Below are positions 37,168-48,216 of a stretch of DNA of 64,000 nt, one piece after another. Origin of the DNA: Lingula anatina. Taxonomy: Eukaryota > Brachiopoda > Lingulata > Lingulida > Lingulidae. A program made the position numbers and the translations under genes. Below the pieces are notes generated by a model. The model was not told where the DNA came from. It saw only the letters and a program-made list of their open reading frames with translations, and searched no databases. The stretch's first letter is position 1. Each line of letters begins with the position of its first letter. Where the stretch lies: the NCBI RefSeq assembly GCF_001039355.2, contig NW_019775896.1, positions 104,043 through 168,042 on the forward strand, in the 5' to 3' direction.

Positions 37168-39348
37168 CTATTAGCCAAGTATGACCTAGAAATTAACACT
37201 TTTCTTCTTCTACTATATTTTGCAATACATTTTTTTTAAATCCGTCTTAAAATGCTACTTTGAACATGAGTGGAATTCAATGTTTTAACCTTGCATGTGT
37301 ACTGCAAACACCCCATTGGTGATAAGGTGAGGGTTTTCCTTCATTGTACCTATGCAGGTGCTTTATTTCATAGAACTAGAACATTAATTAAAGCAATAAG
37401 GTGTATAACAAGCCATGCTTATGTTTTTTTTTATCCATATCAAATGTAGGAGTACAGACTTGGAGATAAATCAGCATAGATGTTATGTAAAACAGACTAA
37501 TCTGGGTTTGTCCTTGTATATATTACATTTCAACCATATGTAAGAATTGTACCCAATTGAGCTAAATTTTAATAATGTTACATAAAATCCTATTTAACAA
37601 ATGTGACAAAGATTTAAATTCACAGATTCAGATGCTTTTAATCTAATGAACTTCATATTCAATTAAAAAAATTAAAATTGATGGATAAAAATAGCATCTC
37701 TTTACTGGGCCTTGTTGGATTTTTATTTCAAGTTTTGAACTTGATAACCTGAAAAAAATCTCCGCAAGCAGGCATAAGTAGGTCAGTGATTTAGCTCTAC
37801 TTATCTTTGAACAGTATATTTCAGTCCACAGCTCTAATAGTAACAATGAACTTTTTAATCATCACCAATTGATTTTCACGTTTTTAATGAGCCACCTAGC
37901 AAATTAAATCATATGTTATACTCTATATTTTTTAACAGCTATAATAAGCCCATCAATATTACATTTTTTTTGTTTATGACATTCGAGTTATTGTATTGAC
38001 TGGTCTGTAGATAAGAAGTCCTAATATGCTTGAAGATGGAAAAGATTAGATATTATCATATAAAATTTTTCTTCATCATGCTAGCCAATGACATTCACTT
38101 GTCAAAGTTGGTGAAAAAATGGCATTAAATAAAAAATTGAAAATGGGACACGGCTGATAAATTATTAGACAAAAACAAAAAAAAACAGACACGGTGCTGG
38201 CTAATATCCAAGACTGATCACCAAGATAGATCTGCAACAAGGCTTGTCCAGTTAACAAATGAAAAGTTTCAACAGTGACAAAAATGATGAAAATCATTTA
38301 AAAACTTTTTGCACTCCTAATTTTTTTTTTTTTTTGATTTCTTGAGTTTGTGAAAAGAAGCAGTAAATAGTTGACTCTAAAACACTGGACTAATTAATAT
38401 GTATGAGGTCTTTATTTACAAAGAGGTGTACATTACATTATGTTTGGAATTATTTCTTTCCATAACAAATAAAACATAGATTCTGAGTTCATTTGGCACA
38501 GAATGTAATCATATTATTAGCTCTAGAAAAAAGTGTGAATTAAATCAATTTCATCAAATCTGTTACATGCAGGGTTGCTTATATTGAAGAAAAGCTGTAG
38601 TCATATTACCAGTCAAGTGACATCTAAAGACAATGAGCATCGATTGAAAAAAAGAATAGGACACACTCACTGAGTGAATCTGGCAAAACCCTATGTATGC
38701 ACATCACAGAATGACATATTGATAATTCATTCCAAATATAATTTTTATTCATAAAAGTATACTACATGCATTTGCCAGCATTCTGGTGAAAAAAAACATT
38801 GCCAAATGCCATATAAAAACAGAAAATGTATAAAAAAAGAGAAGTCTGTGTGTTTTTGACCTTAGTTCACATTCATTTGCCCTTAATCTTCTTCCTGTTT
38901 GCGTCGGTAATCGAAACTAGGTCAGTTCATCTGAACACAATATGCGAAAGGGTCACAGCGTTACTACCCGCCTCCGAATTAATTTGCGTCGACTCAAATA
39001 CCAAGTTTACCCTCCTTAAAACATATCTAAGTGTAAAATCCAACCTTCTTAGTTGATAAACTGACGTAAACTTGGCACATTTAAGTCTCGTCAGAAGCGC
39101 GCTGTGCGATATGACACGACTGTTTGACCAGGCATAGAGATGGAGTGGAAAGGGAAAAGGTCATCGCGAGTCCATGTGCTGTTTGCTCAACCGACTGCCC
39201 AACGTCTAGAGTAGACTGAAAACATTACTCGATCACCCTGTCATCTTTCGGCGATGAAAGAATGGAGGAAAGTCTTTGATTTTACGCTGAAATTTTCGTC
39301 GAAAATATGAAATGTGGAATTCTGCGCGTAGGTTTGACCCAGACTTAC

Positions 39349-39700
39349 CCTCCGATTTCAAGCAATGGCGATGAAACCAAAACAACCTTGATCAAACTGC
39401 TCGTCTGGTGGTAAAATTAGGCACCCGCCGCCATCGTTACTCTTCGTGACCAAGTTTATATAACCACAGATGACGAAAAGGAAAATAAAATAGTTAAACA
39501 TGGCATACTTACCGATTCCTGCGGCTTTTTCGACATAAAATCTTGCAGGCAACTGCAGACACACAACACAAAGGTCATAGTTCGTGACCTCGAAGCGGGG
39601 AACCTGAGCCTTGGTCAAATCTGATTGGTTGATATTGACGTCATTAGCAAATCTCGGACACGTACGCGAGACTTTGAAGATTGTGTTTGTTGGGAAATAT
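39349..39700. promoter_or_regulatory. NR2C 5' exon(s) and NR2C-EOGT divergent promoter
   Basis: Two strong minus-strand donors lie here: one ending an exon at 39349 (GGAGG|GTAAGT) and one at 39513 (AATCG|GTAAGT). Either could splice to the NR2C acceptor at 32141, so there may be alternative first exons. Upstream on the minus strand are a palindromic AGGTCA-N7-TGACCT at 39572-39590, an inverted CCAAT (ATTGG, 39624-39628) and a perfect CRE, TGACGTCA, at 39636-39643. The region is richer in CpG than its surroundings. The EOGT gene starts on the plus strand just to the right, so the promoter is probably shared. Exons are inferred from donors only. Confidence 0.5.
39636..39643. promoter_or_regulatory. 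CRE palindrome
   Basis: TGACGTCA, a full palindromic CREB/ATF site, 8 bp from an inverted CCAAT box between NR2C and EOGT. Confidence 0.55.
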
Positions 39701-39725
39701 GGATCACCTCAGTGCAATGTGAATG

Positions 39726-39726
39726 N
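39726..39726. other. Single N with duplicated flanks (contig join)
   Basis: GATCACCTCAGTGCAATGTG appears just before the N and GATCACCTCAGTGCAATTG just after it. This is what results when two overlapping contig ends are abutted rather than merged. Confidence 0.7.
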
Positions 39727-40199
39727 AGATCACCTCAGTGCAATTGAATGTCCGTGTCTAATATTTTTTGCTTCATGGAAATATCCTTAGATAAATTCGG
39801 ATATATAATATGAGACGTTTAAACCGTATGGTTCTACATGGAGTTCCAATGAGCACGTTACGTTCAGTATCAAAGGCAGAGTTTCAGGAAAACATTTCCC
39901 CCCTGGATAATTTTTTTAACCAGACTCCAGATCGAGTGTTTTGAATATCCAAAAGATGGAAAATGTATTATTTGTTGCTAGGACCGACAGAAATTGTTTC
40001 TTTTCTTTTTTCCTTGGTTAATTGAATTTAAATAGAATTATAACGTCATGCTGAATCATTTTCATTCAAAACTTGGCAAAGACAACCGTCCGTTGTTATA
40101 ATTTCAATGCACTGAATATGTGGGAAAATTAATAAACGCTAAGAGATCAGTCAAACATCTTGTTGTCGTATGAGTGAATGCATTCTGGACAAAAGAGAA

Positions 40200-40370
40200 G
40201 CTTTAAGAAAATGCTGCATCAAATCCATGGAAGAGAAGGCACCTGCTTGTCTTGGCTAGGCGGAAGTAAAGGTCAGAGGTCAACAGGGATATGACAGCGT
40301 GCTTTACAGATTCTCTTATCTGACTGATCGTAGATGTTGTCAGGGTAGCCAAAAGGAAAACGGCTCCAAG
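40200..40370 (+). other. Candidate EOGT 5' untranslated exon, copy A
   Basis: A strong plus-strand donor CCAAG|GTAAGA follows 40370. The first coding exon has its acceptor only 2 nt before the ATG, so an upstream non-coding exon is required. The same donor occurs in copy B after 46164. The exon's left border is a guess. An open frame on the opposite strand here is probably incidental. Confidence 0.35.
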
Positions 40371-42333
40371 GTAAGATGCACGCACAGTATTTGTTGGCGT
40401 AGGTATGCCGCATTTTTGGTATACCCTTTGCACATAGTTAAAAGTTTAAAACAACTGTGCTGAAATTGATGTAAGTGGTGGGAAGTTATTTGAAAACCCT
40501 GGGTTAAATTTCACCTTACCACTTTCACAGCAGCCCAATGCTAATTGAAAGTGGAACCAACAATATGTTATCGGCCTACGTATATTTTTTACATTGAGAT
40601 CAGAGCGGTATTAGAGGGTGTATTTTACTGTTAATTCTCCAATTGAAGCACTAGCTTGGGAAGGACCATTTGAGTTACTGTTAATTATGCTTTGGTCTTT
40701 GTCAATGTTGTCACTTCCCATTTGTATATTAATATTGTTCAGAAATTCAACAATCCACCAAAGTGTTTAAAGTGCATTGGCAAATGTATTTGATGAAGTC
40801 GGGCTATATGGTAGGTACTTTGTGGGTAGATTTTGGCTTGGTAAGACACAGAGCAGGACCGTGAAATTTTATGTTGTTGGCATGAATTAGCACACTAAAA
40901 TAAAGTGGTTTCCCAGCTGTTGGCACATGCAACATACAAGTAATTTAAAAATCTATCTCATAAAAAAGGGAGTTAAATGTTTATTTAATCTACAGAGCTG
41001 CAGTGATTTATAGAAATTAAGTGGAAATGGTTTCATAATGTATATAGTTATTACCCAAGCCAGCTATAAATCTCCTGCTCTGATTGAGGTACCAAAGTCA
41101 CATGCAAGTTATAACTATAAAAGCCGAGGCTGTAGGTAAGTCACATTAAGCTGGGAGACATTCATACTCAAGGTTTGCCAGAAATTGGAAAGTTTTAAAA
41201 AGTAAAGACAAGTAGTTAAGAACTAAAAATGATAAAAATGATGAAGATGTGAATACTAGTGATGGTAATTAAAATATTTATAAAATAAACTAACCACGAT
41301 CTTTTGCCTGTTAAAATACTAATTTTGTATAATTGATTAGACTCTATACAGTTTATCCACAAGGAAATGTGAAGGAGGCAAAGCATTTATCATTTGGCTC
41401 CTCCCTGCTGTGAAGCAAACTTTTGTATGTACTATTCCAATTTTGTTTTTTTGTTTTATATTTTGCATTACAGTAGAGCATAACAAAAACTCTGTCCGCC
41501 TTTCACTAACTCTGTCCACCCTTTTACCAAGGGGCGTGAGCCTGATCTGCATATGTTAACATGATGAAATAGAGTATTAAGCCCTCTGTGTGGTTTTCAT
41601 ATTTAAAGATTCCTAAATGAAATCTGAATTATTAATTATAAATATAAAAATCAACTTTTCACTCGAAATTAAAATCTAGCCCTTGCCATTTTATAAAAAA
41701 AAAAAGAGTCAAAATTTTTGCTATAACATTAACAGGCCTTGAATATTATGTACTGTGGTGAATGTTTTCCATACTAGTATATGATGTGGGATTGTTTACT
41801 CTTTTAAGTAGGAATTTTTTTTCTTATTTACTTGTTATTTATAACTTTCATTTGTGGTTGTTAGAGGTTCACTAACTCAGATTTATTACAGTAGTACAAG
41901 GGTGCCTGGTGGGTCCCAAGATATTTTCTGACAGCCTTTCAAATTAACTTTGTTGATCCATCCTCCATTTTTGACTGTCTTCTGACAGAAAAAAATTATG
42001 GTAGATGCCCATCAATGTAAACTTGAAAAATTCAGACCGCCTTCTAGAAGATCTAGAGTATGACTTCTGTCTGCCCTGTAGCATAAAGTATGTTTGATGA
42101 GCATACATAAGGCCATCCTTAGCCTGTCTTAGATGAATTATAGAGTAAGGTTCAGACAGGGCGATTACATAAGCTCTTTTTCAGACTGACTAAGGCATAC
42201 TATAGAATTAGGTGCAGACATCGCGAGTACTGAAGTCCTTTCTTATACTTATTAACCTGGAATACATTATTTCAGTCAGTGTACTTTTTTGTTTATTCTA
42301 AGATCATTTCTAAAACTATTTTCCGATATAGGA

Positions 42334-42393
42334 ATGCAGCTGTTCTTTGTTGTCATAATTGTCATGACAGCAGTTAATTTTGTTTCAATTTGA
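42334..42393 (+). pseudogene. Decayed duplicate of the EOGT signal-peptide exon start
   Basis: ATGCAGCTGTTCTTTGTTGT resembles the true start region ATGGGAGTGCAGCTGTTCCT 87 bp downstream, with similar sequence before it (TTCTAAAACTATTTTC against TTCTAAAAATTATTTTC). It reads 19 residues, MQLFFVVIIVMTAVNFVSI, then TGA. The same structure is in copy B at 48130-48189. Confidence 0.6.
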
Positions 42394-42420
42394 AGGTCAT
42401 TCTAAAAATTATTTTCAGAC

Positions 42421-45045
42421 ATGGGAGTGCAGCTGTTCCTCTTTGTCTTTGTTGTCATGACAATAGTTTCCCGGACAACAGTTTCCCAGACAACAAAAGA
42501 CACTTGGAGTTGGCTAAATCTGCCAGAGGAACACATTCCATATTATTTTAGAAACAATCCAAAACTCGGTGAACAGTGCAGCAAGGATGAAGGTTGCCCT
42601 TACAAGGTATTATAGCTTGTTTTATTTTTAATAAGTTTGTTGATCTCATTTTTCTAGCTTACTTAAAGTTAATTAAAACGAATTGCAGGGAAAATCGGAA
42701 ATGTGTATATGAAAATATTAAACATTTTGCTTTCTCACAAATTTATCATGAATTTAATTCTGATTGGGATAAAATTATTCAGCCATTTGGTTAAACTTCA
42801 AGTAATTTCATCCTGTAGTTCAGGCCAAGAATTTATATTGGACATGCAATACAATATACAAAGAATGAGATATCTACATCACTCTCGGGCTATCTGTAGT
42901 TATTTTGATTAAATTTTTACTGTATTATTTTTAATTATTTTTCATCAGATTAACCTTAAAATGGTGATTATAAATAAAACATTTAAAATGCTGTACAGGA
43001 TATTCAGGATATTCCACCATAGTAAATTATCTATTGACTATATTTGATAGATCTATGGACTAGTCAGTCCTTTGTTGTAAGTGCGGCCTAAGGAACTTGG
43101 ACAACTAACAGTAAACTCAGATTTTATACAAATGTATACTAATTATTCAATATGAGTATTCAAATTAATGTTTTTCGCACATATTCAGTCATGCTGGTAG
43201 ATTTGCTGTAGGTAAATGTAGGTAATATGCAAAAATATTTCTTCGTGAGTTGAATAAAAAATAGATGCATGTAGCCAGTATGTTAGTGTCTATACTTAGA
43301 GTTTGAATTAGGATTCCTTTTGTATACATTGGTTAGTGTTTTGTTCATAACTCATTCATTCATTCATTTATTTATTCATTTTCTCCCTTATTGGTTCATT
43401 TTGTTATTCATTCATTTATTTACACATTGAACCCTTTGCTTGAATGATTAATTGCTTGAATGATTCTTTCTTTCTTTTTTTCATACTTTCTGTTCGTAAT
43501 TCTAATTCTTAATCCATCCAGTGAGCCATTTAGTTTCTCATTATGCATTCACTAATTCAATCTGTTTCTGTAACATGGCTTGTCATTCCAGGATCTACTG
43601 GGGGTGAAGAAATGTTGGGGATATGAGAAGTTGTGTCAAGAGACAGAGAGGATGTCCAACCCGGAGTGTCCAGGAGAGGCACCTGGATGGTCAGTCCAAT
43701 GGTCATTTTACTGCCCTGGGGCCGGTTTCACAAAGCAGTAGTTAGTTAGAACAACTAACTACTGAACTACCTCGCTAACGAGCAAACTTAGCGATTTTCG
43801 AGGGGTGTTTCACGAAGCAGTAGTTAACTCATCGCTAAGTTCAGTCGTAAAGTTCGGTCGTTAGTTCTCTCGTTACTCACCGTAGTCTCGAAACAGTCTA
43901 CCGGAAGTGGAACTCTTGCGTAAAAGTGTCGCGAAAGCACTAACTCTCCAATTTCCGGCGGCTGGAAATGCATAAGAACGTCTGCTTTGAGGTCGTCGTA
44001 AAGGATCTCCACCACCTTTTTGCCGCTCTTTTTGTCACAGCTAGGCGCAACCTCTCGTAAATTGCATCATCGCGTGTATATTCTAATAGATTCTGCCTTT
44101 CATGAAAACGTCGTAGTCTACGTTGCCGTCTGGCGGTACGGATAGCAAAAAAAGGTCGTCGCCATATTGGATACAAAGACAAACGACAGACAACGGTAAC
44201 TAAGCAACCTTTCTATTTCACTCATTACGCATGCGTACCATGAAACTCTAGAGTTAGCGACTGGTCTGACCAGTCGCTAAATATCCATGGTAACAACGTC
44301 ACAATAAAGAGCGAGAGAACTAGCGACTGCTTCGTGAAACGGCACTATAACTAGCAAGAGGCTAACTACCGATCGCTAACTAACTACTGCTTTGTGAAAC
44401 CGGCCCCAGTAGTCTGTTAATGAAAATATGGTGGCTAGGAGCGTGAATCGTGATGCCAGTTTTTTTGGTTAAAAAGATTTACTCCAACAAAAAATAATGA
44501 GACGGTCAAGTGCCCATTTTACTGGCAATAAAGAGAACTGTTGCCATATATAGTTACTGTATTTTTCTTAACTAATAAAGAGAATTGACCTCAGCAGAAA
44601 ACAAAGAAAAAGTTAAATGTTGGATTGGCAAGTGATTAGTTATTTGATCCAAAAAACTTAAGTTTAGACTGTCCAGTTTTTCACATTTTCATCAAGATGT
44701 TACTTGTACAGTGCTTGGGAAAGGAAAGTAATGAATATAAAATTAGATTTAGTAATGTTGCAAAAACTTGAATAAATACTTGGTGTACAGTAGCCGCCTG
44801 TGGAAAGTAGTATTTGACTGACATATTTTCTGTGCTTGTTTCATTTAATAGTTTCAAGAAACATAATTGATTTTAAACATATATGTATTTTAAGGATACG
44901 TCGAAAAGAAGACCAACTGAGTAATTTCTGGAAGCAGGCAGATTTTGGTTATGTTAAGGAAAGACTAGATGAAATGAAAACATTGTGCGAACCACAAAAG
45001 AAGGTATGTACAAGAGCATTTTTCTTCACATTTTGTCAATTTTTG

Positions 45046-45103
<58 letters not shown>

Positions 45104-45512
45104 TCAATTCACTTGCAAAGACTTATTTTTTTATCACTTGATATTTTGATATTTTACAATCAAGCCTGAAATTAATAATATTAAACTCTGTTTATTGATA
45201 CCAAAGAGAATTCAGCTTTTTAATAATAAGTGGGAGCATTCAAATGATACATGGGCATAGGAATATGCTTTTTTTTTTTTTCGGGGGGTGGGGGGCGGTG
45301 GGGGACGCAATATTGTTATTATGCCTTTACCTCGAAAATCCAAGGAGTGTAATCACTGAAATGTTAAGAATACTCAATACTGTAATGGTAAGATTTTTTC
45401 TTACTTTTCAGGGAGATTCTTCGCTACGGTGTTCTAGTTTCACCAGGTACTGCAGGGCCACTGACATCTATATTGACCTGAGAAATCTCAATAGCAAGGC
45501 GCACACTGACAG
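42421..45512 (+). CDS. EOGT: EOGT coding exons 1-4, copy A (duplicate, no downstream exons of its own)
   Basis: Exons 42421-42606, 43592-43689, 44895-45003, 45412-45512, all with intact splice sites and phases identical to copy B. Against copy B the protein differs at three positions I can see: W31 (B: R), L76 (B: S) and Q78 (B: P). It would splice onward only past copy B's own exons 1-4. Intron 2 carries the 692-bp Harbinger-like insertion starting 27 bp after the exon 2 donor. I infer an alternative haplotype assembled in tandem; a genuine recent tandem duplication is the other reading. Confidence 0.8.
43717..44408. mobile_element. Non-autonomous Harbinger-like DNA transposon
   Basis: The 692-bp insert is absent at the matching site in copy B (near 49527). 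Ends are exact inverted repeats TGGGGCCGGTTTCAC / GTGAAACCGGCCCCA, with longer imperfect pairing (CAAAGCAGTAGTTAGTTAG). The target site is ACTGCCC/AGTAG; a CCC 3-bp duplication is possible. On the minus strand a short basic stretch ([19 protein letters not shown] then [14 protein letters not shown]) resembles the N-terminus of HARBI1-type nucleases, followed by a shifted frame. The catalytic region is missing. Family assignment is inference. Confidence 0.75.
43824..44182 (-). pseudogene. HARBI1-type transposase N-terminal remnant
   Basis: Two overlapping minus-strand frames (44182-43940 and 44015-43824) inside the transposon at 43717-44408. The first has an Arg-rich start and the motif ERLRL typical of the leader before Harbinger nuclease domains; the second starts [15 protein letters not shown]. 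No DDE catalytic residues can be present in so short a remnant. Identification is tentative. Confidence 0.4.
45051..45100. repeat. (CA)n microsatellite, copy A
   Basis: About 25 CA units in EOGT intron 3. The homologous tract in copy B (50171-50213) is shorter by several units. Confidence 0.95.
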
Positions 45513-45533
45513 GTAGCAGACATTTACAATTAT

Positions 45534-45534
45534 N
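45534..45534. other. Single N at the junction of the two EOGT 5' copies
   Basis: It lies immediately after copy A ends and about 16 bp before copy B homology begins. Confidence 0.7.
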
Positions 45535-48129
45535 CTCCCGGGCTGCGTATCTAATATTTTTTTGCTTCATGGAAATATCCTTAGTTAAATTCGGATATAT
45601 AATATGAGACGTTTAAATCGTATGATTCTAGATGGAGTTCCAATGAGCACGTTACGTTCAGTATCAAAGGCAGAGTTTCTGGAAAACTTTTTCCCCCTGG
45701 ATGATTTTTTAACCAGATTCCAAATCGAGTGTTTTGAATAACCAAAAGAGGGAAAATGTATTATTTGTTGCTGGGACCGACAGAAATTGTTTCTTTTCTT
45801 TTTTTCCTTGGTTAATTGAATTTAAATAGAATTATAACGTTATGTTGAATCATTTTCATGCAAAACTTGGCAAAGACAACCGTCCGTTGTTATAATTTCT
45901 ATGCACTGAATATGTGGGAAAATTAATAAACGCAAAGAGATCAGTCAAACATCTTGTTGTCATATGAGTGAATGCATTCTGGACAAAAGAGAAGCTTTAA
46001 GAAAATGCTGCATCAAATCCCAGGAAGAGAGGGCACCTGCTTGTCTTGGCTAGGCGGAAGTAAAGGTCAGAGGTCAACAGGGATATGACAGCGTGCTTTA
46101 CAGATTCTCTTATCTGACTGATCGTAGATGTTGTCAGGGTAGCCAAAAGGAAAACGGCTCCAAGGTAAGATGCACGCACAGTATTTGTTGGCGTAGTTAT
46201 GCCGCATTTTTGCTACCCTTTACACATAGTTAAAAGTTTAAAATAACTGTGTTGAAATTGATGTAAGTGGTGAGAAGTTATATGAAAACCCTGGGTTACA
46301 TTTCACCTTACCACTTTCACAGAGCCCAATGCCAATTGAAAGTGGAACCAACAATATGTTAACGGCCTACGTATATTTTTTAAATTGAGATCAGAGCGGT
46401 ATTAGAGGGTGTATTTTACTGTTAATTCTCCAATTGAAGCACTAGCTTGGAAAGGACCATTGAGTTACTGTTAATTATGCTTTGGTCCTTGTCAATGTTG
46501 ACACTTCCCATTTGTATATTAATATTGTTCAGAAATTCAACAATCCACCAAAGTGTTTAAAGTGCATAGGCAAATGTATTTGATGAAGTCAGGCTATATG
46601 GTAGGTGCTTCGTGGGTAGATTTTGGCTTGGTAAGACACAGAGCAGGACCGTGAAATTTAATGTTGTTGGCATGAATTAGCACACTAAAATAAAGTGGTT
46701 TCCCAGCTGTTGGCACATGCAACATACAAGTAATTTAAAAATCTATCTCATAAAAAAAGGGAGTTAAATGTTTATTTAATCTACAGAGCTGCAGTGATTT
46801 ATAGAAATTAAGTGAAAATGGTTTCATAATGTATATGGTTATTACCCAAGCCAGCTATAAATCTCCTGCTCTGATTGAGGTACCAAAGTCACATGCAAGT
46901 TATAACTATAAAAGCCAAGGCTGTAGGCAAGTCACATTAAGCTGGGAGACATTCACACTCAAGGTTTGCCAGAAATTGGAAAGTTTTAAAAAGTAAAGAC
47001 AAGTAGTTAAGAACTAAAAATGATAAAAATGATGAAGATGTGAATACTAGTGATGGTACTTAAAATATTTATTAAATAAACTAACCACGATCTTTTGCCT
47101 GTTAAAATACTAATTTTGTATAATTGATTAGACTCTATACAGTTTATCCACAAGGAAATGTGAAGGAGGCAAAGCATTTATCATTTGGCTCCTCCCTGCT
47201 GTGAAGCAAACTTTTGTATGTACTATTCCAATTTTGTTTTTTTGTTTTATATTTTGCATTACAGTAGAGCATAACAAAAGCTCTGTCTGCCTTTCACTAA
47301 CTCTGTCCACCCTTTTACCAAGGGGCGTGAGCCTGATCTGCATATGTTAACATGATGAAATAGAGTTTTAAGCCCTCTGTGTGGTTTTCATATTTAAAGA
47401 TTCCTAAATGAAATCTGAATTATTAATTATAAATATATAAATCAACTTTTCACTCGAATTAAAATCTAGCCCTTGCCATTTTATAAAAAAAAAAAAAGAG
47501 GCAAAATTTTTGCTATAACATTAACAGGCCTTGAATATTATGTACTGTGGTGAATGTTTTCCATACTAGTATATGATGTAGGATTGTTTACTCTTTTAAG
47601 TAGGAATTTTTTTTTCTTATTTGTTATTTATAACTTTCATTTGTGGTTGTTAGAGGTTCACTAACTCAGATTTATTACAGTACATGTAGTACAGGGGTGC
47701 CTGGTGGGTCCCAAGATATTTTCTGACAGCCTTTCAAATGAACTTTGTTGATCCATCCTCCATTTTTGACTGTCTTCTGACAGAAAAAAATTATGGTAGA
47801 TGCCCATCAATGTAAACTTGAAAAATTCAGACCGCCTTCTAGAAGATCTAGAGTATGACTTCTGTCTGCCCCTGTAGCATTAAGTATGTTTGATGAGCAT
47901 ACATAAGGCCCTCCTTAGCCTGTCTTAGATGAATTATAGAGTAAGGTTCAGACAGGGCGATTACATAAGCTCTTTTTCAGACTGACTAAGGCATACTATA
48001 GAATTAGGTGCAGACATCGCGAGTACTGAAGTCCTTTCTTATACTTATTAACCTGGAATACATTATTTCAGTCAGTGTACTTTTTTGTTTATTCTAAGAT
48101 CATTTCTAAAACTATTTTCCGATATAGGA

Positions 48130-48189
48130 ATGCAGCTGTTCTTTGTTGTCATATTTGTCATGACAGCAGTTAATTTTGTTTCAATTTGA
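48130..48189 (+). pseudogene. Decayed signal-peptide exon start, copy B
   Basis: Counterpart of 42334-42393: a 19-codon frame resembling the true EOGT start, then TGA. If included in mRNA it would be a short upstream ORF. Confidence 0.55.
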
Positions 48190-48216
48190 AGGTCATTCTA
48201 AAAATTATTTTCAGAC

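Larger units (their letters stand above)
32141..39348. other. NR2C first intron region (7 kb)
   Basis: No exon was recognised. It holds a hairpin at 33604-33706, a ~45-bp dispersed repeat seen at 33172-33212 and again at 35066-35108, a long (GT)n at 35589-35664, a 25-N gap in A-rich sequence at 35967-35991, and (AAAT)n at 37126-37167. Confidence 0.5.
39757..45531. repeat. EOGT 5' segment, copy A (probable allelic duplicate)
   Basis: A 5775-bp segment nearly identical to 45550-50639, covering the EOGT upstream region and first four coding exons. Without its 692-bp transposon it is 5083 bp against 5090 bp for copy B. Differences by eye are scattered single bases, small indels and microsatellite length. 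It ends two bases before the N at 45534. Confidence 0.9.

Noticed and set aside
40203-40433. Minus-strand open frame present in both EOGT copies (also 45997-46179)
   Set aside because: Its conservation only reflects the recent duplication. The plus strand here has a strong donor suited to an EOGT 5' exon.
41337-41552. Minus-strand open frame duplicated at 47128-47343
   Set aside because: Kept only because the whole segment is duplicated; no homology.
42594-42912. Plus-strand frames following EOGT exon 1 (also 48390-48596)
   Set aside because: These read into intron 1 past a clear donor and are not part of the protein.
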